From Deltaproteobacteria bacterium (GTDB lineage: Bacteria; Myxococcota_A; Polyangia; DRWM01; JAAZOP01): 64,000 nucleotides of DNA. Every line of letters starts with the position of its first letter. Positions within the stretch are counted from its first letter, which is position 1. This document shows positions 1-8,358 of the stretch, one piece after another. The stretch is taken from contig JACRCX010000119.1 of NCBI GenBank assembly GCA_016218815.1, positions 1 through 64,000 on the forward strand. Direction: 5' to 3'. Below the pieces are notes generated by a model. The model was not told where the DNA came from. It saw only the letters and a list, made by a program, of their open reading frames with translations, and did not search any database. The translations under genes were made by a program, and so were the position numbers.

Positions 1-21
1 ACCATCGGATGTCCCCGCGAG

Positions 22-243
22 TCACCCGAACTTCTCCCACCCGTCCGCCTCCCACTCGAGCGGATCTTCATCCGGTTCGGTGGCGAACTCGTCCGGGCAG
101 GGTGGGCACGCGGCGTAGCGTTGCGCGTCGGTCGCCGCCGGGGGCAAAGCGACGCGAGCGAGGGCCAGCCTTGCCAGCTTCAACCGTTCCGCCCGAGGGA
201 GCTTCTCCACCAGCGGCCACAGATCCTCGGCGGTCATCGCCAT
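22..243 (-). CDS. Small antitoxin-like protein (73 aa)
   Basis: A short acidic protein that begins MAMTAEDLW and has an amphipathic LPRAERLKLARLAL helix followed by an acidic, Trp-containing tail. The start is fixed by a good AGGAGG six bases before the ATG; a longer reading frame to 441 has no such site. The layout (N-terminal helix of the 'LPxAERLxL' type, disordered acidic C-terminus) resembles the antitoxin-like half of small addiction modules. Any partner toxin would lie downstream on the minus strand, outside the window, so this assignment is inferred from shape only. No catalytic motif is visible. Confidence 0.55.
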   Translation of the reverse strand: MAMTAEDLWPLVEKLPRAERLKLARLALARVALPPAATDAQRYAACPPCPDEFATEPDEDPLEWEADGWEKFG

Positions 244-375
244 TGCCAGCCTCCTGGTGGCCAGGATAGTCCCGAGCGTCGCGGGGGGCAACGCGGAACG
301 GACTCGCCGCGGGAGGGTGTCGTCGAGGTCGGGCTGCCCGGCTCCGACTGCGGGGCCGAGGGTCCGGCGGACCGG

Positions 376-424
376 AGTTCGCGCCAAGGACGGCAAGGAC
401 CGCGAAGGCCGCCAAGGAGGAACA
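376..424. repeat. GCCAAGG/GCAAAGG-type short repeat
   Basis: A run of CGCGCCAAGG-, CGGCAAGG-, CGCGAAGG- and CGCCAAGGAGG-like units in the 276-bp gap between the antitoxin-like gene and the TPR lipoprotein gene. It aligns with a second copy at 22990-23035 (CGCGCCAAG, AGCGCAAAGG, GCCGCCAAGG). Apart from this I see nothing in the gap. Confidence 0.6.
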
Positions 425-519
425 GATAGGGGGGGTGCCATCGGGTCGCGTGGTGATGCGTCCGATACGGAGGACCCGGCCGACGTGCGGGAAGCGGGGG
501 TAGCCGGTCGAGACCGACG

Positions 520-2154
520 TCACCTGGGTTCGCCGTGGCGCTCGGTGATGACGTTTTCGGCGGCAGGTGCGGCGACTTCGGGAACGGGTGCAGAGGCGCA
601 ACCTTGGTCCGCTGGGCAGGCCGCTTGGCGAGCCGCCTCCTCCTGCTGCTCAAGCTGCAGTTCCTGTCGCTCCAGTTCCGCGTTGGCGGCTGCCAGAGCT
701 GCCTCGGCAGGAATGGCGCCACCGTCGCAGGGATGCAGTTCCCGCTCGAGCCGATCCAGCGCCTGGCGGGCTGTGGCGCACGCCTCCGCGTGTCCCGGCT
801 CCCCGTCGCCGGTGTCGCCCGTCCCGCAGAGTTCGATCGCTCGCTGGTACCCGCGACGGACTTCGGCCAGAACGGCGTCGTAGTCGGCGGGATCCACCAG
901 GTAGTAGCGCCGGTCCTCCAGCAGCAGCGCGCCGTCCAGGTACGCCTCCGGTCGGTCGGGGGCGATGTGCTCGGCCCGATGGTAGGCGTCGAACGCCGAC
1001 TCCCTCAGCTCCGAAACGCGTTGGAGCTCGGTCCTCCCGGAAGCGACCAGATCCACCTCCCGGCCCAGGCCGGCAAGCGCGGCGCCCAGGCCGATCCACG
1101 CGTCGTAGTTCTCCGGGTCCAGTTCCGTCGCGGTCCGGTAGGCGGCTTCGGCGTCGGCGAACGCGTTGATGCCCAGCGACAGCGAGCCGAAGTTGACGAG
1201 CGCGTCGAAGGACCCGGGATCCAGCTCGATCGCGCGACGGAATGCGTTCCGAGCCGACGAGACGTCGCCGTCCAGCCAGGCCAGCATTCCAAGGAGGTTG
1301 TGGAACGGCGCGTACGTGGGGTAGGCCGCGAGGGCGGCATCGATGAATCCACGGACGAGATCCCGGAACGGCGAGCGCCTGCCGCCCGACGAGCACCGTA
1401 CGAGCCAGGCCGCCACTGCCTCGACCGTGACCGGCGAGTCCCCCTCCGTCGCCAACTGCGCGAGGGGCCACCCCTCGCCTTCGCGGCCGGCGCTCCCCGG
1501 CGCCCAGGAATCCGGGCAGCAGTTCCCCGGGCCGCACCATCGGCTCAGCTCCACCAACCACGTCCCGAGGTATGCGTCGGAGCGTAGGACGTCCGACTCC
1601 CAGGCACGCCGGAACGACTCCGCCGCATCGTCGAGCGAACCGTCCACGACGAGGTAGATCCCGATCTGGACGAGCGCGGCCGGGTAGTCGGGACGAAGTT
1701 GCAGCGCGCGCTCGAATGCTCGTCGCGCTTCCTTGTGCCGGTTGCACTGTTGCCACGCGACGCCCGCGTCGAACGCCGCCTCGGGAATGCCCGGGGGCGA
1801 CGCGGTCGAGATGGCCTCAAACAGGCCGGCGACTTCGGTGCATTGTTCCGCCGACCACTCGGCGCCGGTGCGGCGGATTTCGAGAAACCGGGCCGCGGCT
1901 GCCGCGAACTGCGCCCTCGCCTCGTCCGTCAGGGCTGTCGGGACGGGCGGCGGCACACCCACGCCGTCCGCTGCGATCGACCCAGGTGCGGTCGCCGAGG
2001 TCGTCGGCTCGGCGGCCGGGCCGTTGGCAAGTGTCGAGCATCCGGCAGCGAGTAACGCGACGATCAGGAGTCGGGCGCCCGCGCTACCCCACCGAACCGT
2101 CCGCTCTCCCCGCGGCGCCCAACGATCAGGCCGAAACGATTTCCCGAACTTCAT
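520..2154 (-). CDS. TPR-repeat lipoprotein (544 aa)
   Basis: A lipoprotein with a signal peptide ending LLAAGC (lipidated Cys39). It is followed by several tetratricopeptide repeats, for example KEARRAFERALQLRPDYPAAL and ARNAFRRAIELDPGSFDALV, and a Glu/Gln-rich coiled C-terminal segment near residues 490-520. TPRs mediate protein-protein contacts; with the lipid anchor this is probably a scaffold in the periplasm or on the outer membrane. The ATG at 2154 lies 29 bases inside the end of the upstream Fe-S gene, so the two are likely co-transcribed and translationally coupled. No strong Shine-Dalgarno is visible. No enzyme domain is seen; the exact role is unknown. Confidence 0.85.
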   Translation of the reverse strand: MKFGKSFRPDRWAPRGERTVRWGSAGARLLIVALLAAGCSTLANGPAAEPTTSATAPGSIAADGVGVPPPVPTALTDEARAQFAAAAARFLEIRRTGAEWSAEQCTEVAGLFEAISTASPPGIPEAAFDAGVAWQQCNRHKEARRAFERALQLRPDYPAALVQIGIYLVVDGSLDDAAESFRRAWESDVLRSDAYLGTWLVELSRWCGPGNCCPDSWAPGSAGREGEGWPLAQLATEGDSPVTVEAVAAWLVRCSSGGRRSPFRDLVRGFIDAALAAYPTYAPFHNLLGMLAWLDGDVSSARNAFRRAIELDPGSFDALVNFGSLSLGINAFADAEAAYRTATELDPENYDAWIGLGAALAGLGREVDLVASGRTELQRVSELRESAFDAYHRAEHIAPDRPEAYLDGALLLEDRRYYLVDPADYDAVLAEVRRGYQRAIELCGTGDTGDGEPGHAEACATARQALDRLERELHPCDGGAIPAEAALAAANAELERQELQLEQQEEAARQAACPADQGCASAPVPEVAAPAAENVITERHGEPR

Positions 2155-2932
2155 CCGTCGGGGATGGTACCACGCGCGAGACCGCGGGGCACACCACCAT
2201 GCACTTGCCGCAGACCTGCGCGTTGCCGAGGTGCGCGAGGCGTGCCGCGTTCTCGAGGCAGCGGGCCCAGCAGGCGCCGCGGTCGAAGACCTCGCCGGCG
2301 AGGGCGCCGATCGGGCAGGCCTCGATGCACTTGCGGCACTTCGCGGCGTTCTTCGCCAGGCACAGCTCCGTCGGCGCGGCAGGGGAGGGCGCGATCGGCG
2401 CGTCGGTGACCAGGGAGCCGAGGCGCCCGACGGCGCCTTCGCGCGTGATGAGCAGATGATGGAGGCCGAACGTGCCGACGCCGCAGACCCACGCGGCGTG
2501 CTTGTGGGACCACGGAGCCACCAGCTTCTCGCGGTCGAACTTGCCCGTCGGCGGGTCCGTCGCGGCACGGTACCCGCGCTCGGCCAACCGCGCGGTGAGG
2601 AACGTTCCGGCCTGCGCCAGCAATTCATTCACGCGCACGTAGGACTCGCCCCACGACTCGGCCGCCCACTCCCCGCCGCGGTTCTCCTTCGCGAGCCACG
2701 ATTGGAACGGCAGGAACCACGCGACGACGCTGCGCGCGCCGGGCAGCAGGTTTTCGGGGAGAAGGTGCGCCGCGTGCGCCACCGTGCGAAGCTGCATCCA
2801 CCGAGCGTCTTCGGCGGCGGCCGCGCCGACCACCGGCGCGCGGCAGAAGCGCGCGGACGCGGGCTGCCCCTGGAGCCATGCGGCCAGCTCGTCGTGAAGG
2901 ACCTCGACATCGATATTCCCGGACGCCGTCAT
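2126..2932 (-). CDS. QueG-related 4Fe-4S protein (268 aa)
   Basis: Carries two ferredoxin-like cysteine sets: C199-x2-C202-x3-C206-P and C241-x2-C244-x3-C248-P, plus C191, C221 and C225. The middle of the protein (WVCGVGTFGLHHLLIT) resembles the region before the clusters in the epoxyqueuosine reductase superfamily. QueG itself uses cobalamin and two 4Fe-4S clusters to make queuosine in tRNA, but is about 100 residues longer and carries HEAT repeats that are absent here. It is therefore a shorter relative of uncertain substrate. Start chosen at the ATG after GGAGG; an upstream extension would run through a dispersed repeat. Confidence 0.75.
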   Translation of the reverse strand: MTASGNIDVEVLHDELAAWLQGQPASARFCRAPVVGAAAAEDARWMQLRTVAHAAHLLPENLLPGARSVVAWFLPFQSWLAKENRGGEWAAESWGESYVRVNELLAQAGTFLTARLAERGYRAATDPPTGKFDREKLVAPWSHKHAAWVCGVGTFGLHHLLITREGAVGRLGSLVTDAPIAPSPAAPTELCLAKNAAKCRKCIEACPIGALAGEVFDRGACWARCLENAARLAHLGNAQVCGKCMVVCPAVSRVVPSPTDEVREIVSA

Positions 2933-2962
2933 CCGTGCGTCGCCTCCACCGGAAGGAGTAAA

Positions 2963-3101
2963 CCACCGATGGACACCGATGGACACAGATGGCTCCGCCC
3001 CTTGCCGGCAGACCGGGACCGTCGCTCGAAGGTCGGCCGGCAGACGGTCGGTCGTCCCGAAATCGCTCCCTATCGGTGTCCATCGGTGTCCATCGGTGGT
3101 T
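2963..3101. repeat. Inverted pair of ACCGATGGAC decamer arrays
   Basis: Tandem units of the type CCGATGGACA run forward at 2963-2991 and in the reverse orientation at 3071-3101, flanking about 80 bp. The two arrays could pair as a long stem. Related single arrays lie at 4119-4150 and 28180-28212. The element fills most of the gap between the divergent Fe-S and SGNH lipoprotein genes, so it lies in or near both promoters. Confidence 0.75.
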
Positions 3102-3168
3102 CCATTCTTCCGGGCCGGGCCATCCCGCCGGCTTGCGCTTCGGACCTGCGCGTGCCAGCGTGCGGTCG

Positions 3169-4089
3169 ATGGTTCGCCGCGCCGCCGCCTGCGTGGTCCT
3201 GCTCGTGGCATTCGCCGCGTGCTCGGGCGGAACCGCCGCGAACGACGCGTTCGGCGATGACGCCGCGGTCGAAGCCGAAGACGTCGCGCCCGAGGGTACG
3301 GACGATGCCGACGAGGCGGCCGATACCGACACCGGCGACGTTGTCGACACGCCTCCCGACGGCACGTCCGACGCCGAGCCGGAAGCGTCCGAGGACGACG
3401 CGGGCGAGGCAGCCGAACCGTTGCGCGTCCTCTTCATCGGCAACTCGTACACGTATCAGAACGATCTGCCGGGACGCGTCGAGCTGGTCGCTGCTTCCGA
3501 CCCCGTCGGACCGGCCATCGACGCCGAGTCGATCGCCATCGGCGGTGCGCGCCTCATGGACCACCTGGCGACCGCGAGCACCGTCGCCGCCATCCACGAC
3601 GGCGGGTGGGACTTCGTCGTGCTCCAGGGACAGAGCGTCGAGCCGGTCGTCGATCCGGCGGGCTTCGCCTATGGAGCGACGGGACTGGCAGCGGAGATAG
3701 CGGCCACCCCGGCGGAGTCGCTGTTCTTCGAGACGTGGGCGCGTCGGGCGGGCGACGCGGTCTATGCCGAAAGCTGGTCGGGCGGTACACCGGCCGCGAT
3801 GCAGGCGGGGCTGCGAGACGGGTACCAGAGCGCTGCCGACGCGGCCGGAGGGCGGATGGTCCCTGTCGGCGACGCCTGGGAGCGAACGCTCGCCGACCAT
3901 CCGGCGATCGTGCTCTTCGATGCGGACGGCAGCCACCCCTCCGAAGCCGGCACGTACCTGGCCGCCTGCGTCTTCTACGCCGTGCTCACCGGCAGACCGC
4001 TGACCGCGATCGGCGGCGCTCCCGCCGGCCTTTCCGAGCCCGACGCCGCCGCGCTGCGCGCCGCGGCAGAGGGAGCGGTCTTTCCGTAG
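3169..4089 (+). CDS. SGNH-type hydrolase-like lipoprotein (306 aa)
   Basis: Signal peptide ends LVAFAAC (lipidated Cys), then an acidic Asp/Glu/Ala/Thr-rich linker to about residue 85. The globular domain opens with VLFIGNSYT, the block I motif of SGNH/GDSL hydrolases with nucleophile Ser93, and ends with D253-G-S-H256, matching the DxxH catalytic pair. The short spacing and the GNSYT form resemble the DUF4886 branch. Members cleave esters on carbohydrates or lipids; the substrate here is unknown. The start was set at the ATG before the hydrophobic core; the longer frame to 2989 reads through the decamer repeat and is rejected. No clear ribosome binding site. Confidence 0.8.
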   Translation: MVRRAAACVVLLVAFAACSGGTAANDAFGDDAAVEAEDVAPEGTDDADEAADTDTGDVVDTPPDGTSDAEPEASEDDAGEAAEPLRVLFIGNSYTYQNDLPGRVELVAASDPVGPAIDAESIAIGGARLMDHLATASTVAAIHDGGWDFVVLQGQSVEPVVDPAGFAYGATGLAAEIAATPAESLFFETWARRAGDAVYAESWSGGTPAAMQAGLRDGYQSAADAAGGRMVPVGDAWERTLADHPAIVLFDADGSHPSEAGTYLAACVFYAVLTGRPLTAIGGAPAGLSEPDAAALRAAAEGAVFP

Positions 4090-4118
4090 GATCCCGCCGG
4101 TCTTCCCTCCTCCCGGAT

Positions 4119-4150
4119 TCTGTGCTCCTCTTTGTGCATCGGTGGTTTTC
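4119..4150. repeat. Degenerate decamer repeat copy
   Basis: Contains TCTGTGCTCC...TTTGTGCATCGGTGGTTTTC, a degenerate copy of the reverse-oriented CATCGGTG array seen at 3071 and 28180. It lies between the SGNH and CAP lipoprotein genes. Confidence 0.5.
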
Positions 4151-4186
4151 CCAGCCGGTCGAGGGCCGGCGGCGGAGGAGGACGCG

Positions 4187-4657
4187 ATGACGACTCGTTG
4201 CCGGCGGCTCCGAACGGCGGCCCTGGCGGTGCTTACGGCGGTCGCCATGTCCAGCGCGATTCTCGGCTGCGAAGAGGAGGATCGTTGGGGCGCCTTCCGC
4301 CAGGACTGCGTCGACAAGATCAACTCCTACCGCGCGACGCTCGGCCTCGCCCCATACCAGCGCTGGGCCTCGGCCGAGTCCTGCGCCGACTCCGAAGCCG
4401 CGAGCGACGGAGCGACGGGCACCGCCCACGGGGCCTTCCCGAGTTGCGGCGAGAACGCGCAGAACGAGTGTCCCGGGTGGCCGTCGGCGCAGGCCTGCAT
4501 CGAGGGGTGCCTGGACATGATGTGGGCCGAGGGCCCCGGCGAGCCGTTCAGCGAGCACGGCCACTTCATCAACATGAGCTCGACTGGCTACACGCAGGTC
4601 GCCTGTGGCTTCGCCGCCGTGGGCGGCACCGTCTGGGCCGTGCAGGATTTCCGGTAG
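4187..4657 (+). CDS. CAP/SCP-domain lipoprotein (156 aa)
   Basis: Signal peptide ends AILGC. The rest is a compact CAP (cysteine-rich secretory protein, PR-1-like) domain: NSYRATLGLAPY in the first helix, CGENAQN (the GEN motif), then HGHFINMSSTGYTQVACGF, which matches the family's HYxNMxSxxYxxVGCGF signature. Many extra cysteines suggest disulfides in the periplasm or outside the cell. Start set by GGAGGAGG eight bases before the ATG at 4187. CAP proteins bind sterols, lipids or peptides, or act as proteases; bacterial roles are poorly defined, so no substrate is assigned. Confidence 0.88.
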   Translation: MTTRCRRLRTAALAVLTAVAMSSAILGCEEEDRWGAFRQDCVDKINSYRATLGLAPYQRWASAESCADSEAASDGATGTAHGAFPSCGENAQNECPGWPSAQACIEGCLDMMWAEGPGEPFSEHGHFINMSSTGYTQVACGFAAVGGTVWAVQDFR

Positions 4658-4696
4658 GCTCCCAGCGTCTCCACCCGTTCACACCCGGTTCGCCAA

Positions 4697-5035
4697 CCAG
4701 GCGGGATCACCGGCGTCAGCGACGAGTACGTCATCCGCGACGACGGCACGGTCATGCACGTCGACCGTCTCAACGGCGCCTCACGGGAGCGCGCCGTTCC
4801 GGGCGGCGCCGACCGCGCGGTCCAGCTCGCGGACGCGCTGGACGCAACGCGGGTCCGTGATGCCGAGCAGGGTTGCTTCCTGCCCGGGACGGAGAGTGCG
4901 GATGCGCTGGCGGTCCGCGTGACTCTTCATGAAGAGGGCCAGCTCTGGTTCTTCGGCAGCGACTGCGACAGTGGGCCGGGCGAGCTGATCGGCGCGATCG
5001 ACCTGTTGAAGGCGTGCGTCCAGGAAGCCTTGTAA
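4697..5035 (+). pseudogene. 5'-truncated fragment of a small secreted-type protein
   Basis: An open frame continues upstream of the first ATG (4754) and reads GGITGVSDEYVIRDDGTV, which looks like conserved protein rather than leader. Before about 4697 the frame loses sense and meets the CAP gene stop. The remaining 110 residues include CFLPGTESADALAV, LWFFGSDCDSGPGELIGAID and end KACVQEAL. The missing N-terminus (no start, no signal peptide, no ribosome binding site) suggests a decayed gene. A real 93-aa gene starting at ATG 4754 is the alternative. Confidence 0.45.
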
Positions 5036-5084
5036 TTCCGCCCTCTCCTGGCCCGTCTCCCCCCTCCCAGCTGTGTTCAGCTGT

Positions 5085-5149
5085 GACCGCGCCTTTGAGG
5101 GCGCGGCTTCCGGGGGGATCGCAGCCGCGGGCTGAAGCCCGCGGTTCGG
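5085..5149 (-). repeat. Double palindrome (REP-like), reverse orientation
   Basis: Two adjacent GC-rich palindromes: ACCGCGCC-TTTGA-GGGCGCGGC and GCCGCGGGC-TGAA-GCCCGCGGTT. It is the same element, in the opposite orientation, as at 45531-45600 and 50897-50966. It sits in the 268-bp gap before the lysine operon and could form two hairpins, acting as a terminator or mRNA end-point for upstream genes. Confidence 0.75.
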
Positions 5150-5303
5150 ATGGGGAACCAGGGCTTGACCACCGACGAAACCCCTGCTAGCAGAGGTCAG
5201 CCGGCTTTCCGCGGGAGAGGGGACCACGGACGTTGGCGGAAGGGCGCTGGCGGGTGCGACCGGCCGTTGCGATGGAGTGGGGGCAGGACCGCGGGACGAG
5301 GAA

Positions 5304-6614
5304 ATGATCAGGCGGGTTCTCGGCATTCGACGCGAGGACAAGAACCGCTGGGAGCGGCGAGCGCCGATCACGCCCGCGGACGCTCGCGGTTTCATCGCGT
5401 CCGGCTTCGACGTCGTCGTCCAGCCCTCGGGCATCCGCGTCTACCCGGACGCCGACTGGGCCACCGCCGGTGCGCTCGTCGCCGACGATCTTGCTCGGTG
5501 CGACGTCGTGCTGGGCGTCAAGGAGATGCCGGAGGAGGTCTTCCGCGCGGGCGGCGTGTACGTGTTCTTCGCGCACGTCGCCAAGGGCCAGAAGTACAAC
5601 ATGCCGATGCTCCGCGCGCTGCTGGCCCGCGGGGCGACCCTGTTGGACTACGAGAAGATCGTCGACGACCGCGGCCGGCGGCTCGTCTTCTTCGGGCGCC
5701 ACGCCGGATTGGCGGGCGCGATCGACACGCTCTGGGCGCTCGGACGGCGTTTCGCAGCCGAGGGGCTCGACACGCCGCTGACGGAGGTGGAACCGGCGCA
5801 CCGCTACGGCGATCTGGAGACGGCACGAGGCGCGCTGGCGGCAGTCGGCGCCCGGATTCGCGAACGCGGGCTTCCCGGATCGATCGTCCCGCTGGTCGTC
5901 GGCGTGACCGGCTACGGCCACGTCGGCGGCGGCGCGAAGGAGGTCCTCGAGGCGCTCGGGGCAACGGAGGTCGCCGTGGAGGATCTGCCGCGGCTGTTCC
6001 AGCCCGGCGGTGCGGACGCGCGGACGGTCTACCGGGTGACGTTCCGGGAGGAGCACACGGTCGAGCCGGTGGCGGCGGGGGCGCGGTTCGAGCTGGCGGA
6101 GTTCTTCGCGCATCCGGAGCGGTACCGCGGGGTTTTCGAGCGACACGTTCCGATGCTGACGGCGATCGTCAACTGCGTGTACTGGGACGCGAAGTACCCG
6201 CGGCTCGTGACCAAGGCGGGCCTGGGGCGGCTCTGGGCGCAGGAGGCGACACCGCGGCTCCGGGTGATGGGCGACGTCACCTGCGACATTCTGGGTTCGA
6301 TCGAGTGCAACGTGCGGACGACGACGCCGGATTCGCCGGTCTACGTCTGGGATCCTGCCACCGACGCGGCTCACGACGGGGTGCAAGGTCGTGGGCCGAT
6401 CGTGTTGGCGGTCGACAACCTGCCGTGCGAGCTGCCGGCCGAGGCGTCGACGTCGTTCGGCCGGGCGCTCGCGTCGTTCGTCCCGGCGCTGCTGGGGGCG
6501 GACTGGGCGCAGCCGTTCGAGGGGCTCGTCCTGCCGCGGGAGCTCAAGGACGCGGTGATCGTCCACCGGGGCGAGCTGGCGCCGCGATACGCCTACATTG
6601 CTGGATTGTGGTGA
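5304..6614 (+). CDS. Lysine-ketoglutarate reductase (AASS N-terminal type)
   Basis: The 436-aa protein follows the N-terminal half of animal alpha-aminoadipic semialdehyde synthase: GIRREDKNRWERRAPITP at the start, LLDYEKIVDDRGRRLVFFG, VVGVTGYGHVGGGAKEVLEA (Rossmann glycine motif), and VDNLPCELPAEAS near the end. The family condenses lysine with 2-oxoglutarate using NADPH to give saccharopine in the cytoplasm. The start ATG at 5304 follows ACGAGGAA. The gene ends 14 bases before the saccharopine dehydrogenase gene, matching the domain order of the fused animal enzyme. It opens a 8.5-kb plus-strand operon. The alternative, a reverse role in lysine synthesis, is less likely given the neighbours. 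Confidence 0.88.
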   Translation: MIRRVLGIRREDKNRWERRAPITPADARGFIASGFDVVVQPSGIRVYPDADWATAGALVADDLARCDVVLGVKEMPEEVFRAGGVYVFFAHVAKGQKYNMPMLRALLARGATLLDYEKIVDDRGRRLVFFGRHAGLAGAIDTLWALGRRFAAEGLDTPLTEVEPAHRYGDLETARGALAAVGARIRERGLPGSIVPLVVGVTGYGHVGGGAKEVLEALGATEVAVEDLPRLFQPGGADARTVYRVTFREEHTVEPVAAGARFELAEFFAHPERYRGVFERHVPMLTAIVNCVYWDAKYPRLVTKAGLGRLWAQEATPRLRVMGDVTCDILGSIECNVRTTTPDSPVYVWDPATDAAHDGVQGRGPIVLAVDNLPCELPAEASTSFGRALASFVPALLGADWAQPFEGLVLPRELKDAVIVHRGELAPRYAYIAGLW

Positions 6615-6628
6615 GAAGGAGGGCGGAG

Positions 6629-8356
6629 ATGGCGAAGAAGGCGGCCCGGAAGACGGCGAAGAAGGCGGCGAAGAAGGCCGGGAAGAAGCCCGTCCGCAAG
6701 GCGGCGCCCAGGCCCGTGCGCCGGGCCGTGAAGAAGCCGAGCCAGCGCGTGGCCAAGAAGGCCGTGCGCAAGGTCGTCCGGGCGGCCGCAAGGAAGGCGG
6801 CGCCGAAGCGCAAGCCGTCGCCCAAGCCGTCCCGGCGTCCGGTCGTGCAGAAGCCGGTCGCGAAGAAGGCGACGGTGAAGGCGCCGAAGAAGGCATCCAA
6901 GCCGTCGGCGAAGCCTGCGCGTCCCGCTCCGGCGAAGTCCGCCCGTCAGGCTGGGCCGGCCGTGACCGTACGTCCACCGCTGGGTGTCGGTGTCCCCGGC
7001 ACCCCCGGAGTGGTGAGGCGTCCGCCGTCCGAACGGAGGGTGCTGATCCTCGGGGCGGGTCTGGTGGCGCGTCCGATCGTCCAGTACCTCCTGCGCCAGC
7101 CCGGCTACCACGTGACGGTCGCCAGCCGCACGGTGTCCAAGGCCGAGGATCTCGTCGGGGGCGCGCCGAACGGCGAGGCGCTGGCGTACGACATGAGCGA
7201 TCCGTCGCAGCTCGAGGCGCTGGTCGGTCGTGCGGACCTGGCGGTTTCGCTGCTGCCCTACGTCCACCATCCGGCCGTTGCGCGCGCGTGCATCCAGCGC
7301 CGCAAGCACATGGTGACCACCTCCTACGTCAGCGACGCGATGCGGGCGCTGGACTCCGATGCGCGGGCGGCGGGCATCGTAGTGCTCAACGAGATCGGGC
7401 TGGACCCCGGCATCGACCACATGTCGGCGATGCGCATCATCCACAAGGTGCAGCGCGAGGGCGGCTCGATCGTGCACTTCCACTCGTACTGCGGCGGCCT
7501 GCCGGCGCCCGAGGCGAACACGAACCCGCTGGGGTACAAGTTCTCGTGGAGCCCGCGCGGCGTGCTGATGGCGGGGCGCAACACCGCCCGCTACCGCAAG
7601 GACGGGCAGTTCGTGGAGATCCCCGGTCCGAAGCTTTTTGAGAACTACTGGGAGGTCAAAGTCGACGAGCACGGGACGTACGAGGCCTATCCGAACCGGG
7701 ACTCGCTGTCCTACCTGCCGGTGTACGGGATCCAGAGTGCGCGGACCTGCTTGCGCGGTACATTCCGCAACGTCGGCTGGTGCCGCTTCATGAAGAAGGT
7801 CGTGGACCTGGGGCTGCTGAACGACGAGCCGCGCAGCGACCTGGGCGGCCTGAACATGGTCGGCTTCACCCGCTCACTGCTCGGGCCCGGTGCCGGTTCC
7901 GACGTCCGCGTCGCGCTGGCCCAGAAGCTCGACCTCCCGCCCGACTCGGAGGTTGTCCTCAAGTTCGAGTGGCTCGGCCTCTTCTCCCAGGAGCCCGTGC
8001 CGGTGAGCAAGGGCGGCAACATCGACGTGCTGACCGCACTCATGAACGGCAAGATGCAGTACGGCCGGGGCGAGCGGGACATGATCGTGCTGCGGCACGA
8101 GTTCGTCGCGGAGTACCCGGGCGGGCGCCGGGAGGACATCACGTCCACGCTGATCGACTTCGGCGTGCCCGGCGGCGATTCGGCGATGTCGCGGACGGTC
8201 GCGCTGCCGGCCGCCATCGCGTGCCGGATGATTCTCGAGGGGCGGATCGCACGGCGGGGCGTCTGCGTCCCGGTCGAGCCCGCGATCTTCCATCCGGTGC
8301 TGGACGAGCTGTCGACGCTCGGGATCCACTGCATCGAGAAGACGACGGTGCGGTAG
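6629..8356 (+). CDS. Saccharopine dehydrogenase with histone-H1-like tail (575 aa)
   Basis: Residues about 1-109 are a Lys/Ala/Pro/Arg tail of KKAAKKAGKK type with almost no acidic residues, like bacterial H1-type or AlgP DNA-binding tails. A Pro/Gly linker follows to about 135. The enzyme then begins RRVLILGAGLVARP (NAD(P) binding) and continues SLLPYVHHPAVARACI, GLDPGIDHMSAM, YCGGLPAPEANTNPLGYKFS and EAYPNRDS, all matching the C-terminal half of animal AASS. That enzyme cleaves saccharopine to glutamate and 2-aminoadipate semialdehyde. Start set by AAGGAGG eight bases before the ATG. The tail sits exactly where the interdomain linker lies in the fused animal protein. Its role is unknown; DNA, RNA or polyphosphate binding are possible. 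Confidence 0.9.
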   Translation: MAKKAARKTAKKAAKKAGKKPVRKAAPRPVRRAVKKPSQRVAKKAVRKVVRAAARKAAPKRKPSPKPSRRPVVQKPVAKKATVKAPKKASKPSAKPARPAPAKSARQAGPAVTVRPPLGVGVPGTPGVVRRPPSERRVLILGAGLVARPIVQYLLRQPGYHVTVASRTVSKAEDLVGGAPNGEALAYDMSDPSQLEALVGRADLAVSLLPYVHHPAVARACIQRRKHMVTTSYVSDAMRALDSDARAAGIVVLNEIGLDPGIDHMSAMRIIHKVQREGGSIVHFHSYCGGLPAPEANTNPLGYKFSWSPRGVLMAGRNTARYRKDGQFVEIPGPKLFENYWEVKVDEHGTYEAYPNRDSLSYLPVYGIQSARTCLRGTFRNVGWCRFMKKVVDLGLLNDEPRSDLGGLNMVGFTRSLLGPGAGSDVRVALAQKLDLPPDSEVVLKFEWLGLFSQEPVPVSKGGNIDVLTALMNGKMQYGRGERDMIVLRHEFVAEYPGGRREDITSTLIDFGVPGGDSAMSRTVALPAAIACRMILEGRIARRGVCVPVEPAIFHPVLDELSTLGIHCIEKTTVR

Positions 8357-8358
8357 GG

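Noticed and set aside
2126..2932. Calling the Fe-S protein QueG
   Set aside because: About 100 residues shorter than QueG and lacking its C-terminal HEAT repeats; only the Fe-S region is clearly shared.
5085..5149. Palindromes as ends of an insertion sequence
   Set aside because: No transposase, target duplication or internal gene; same hairpins occur as free short elements.
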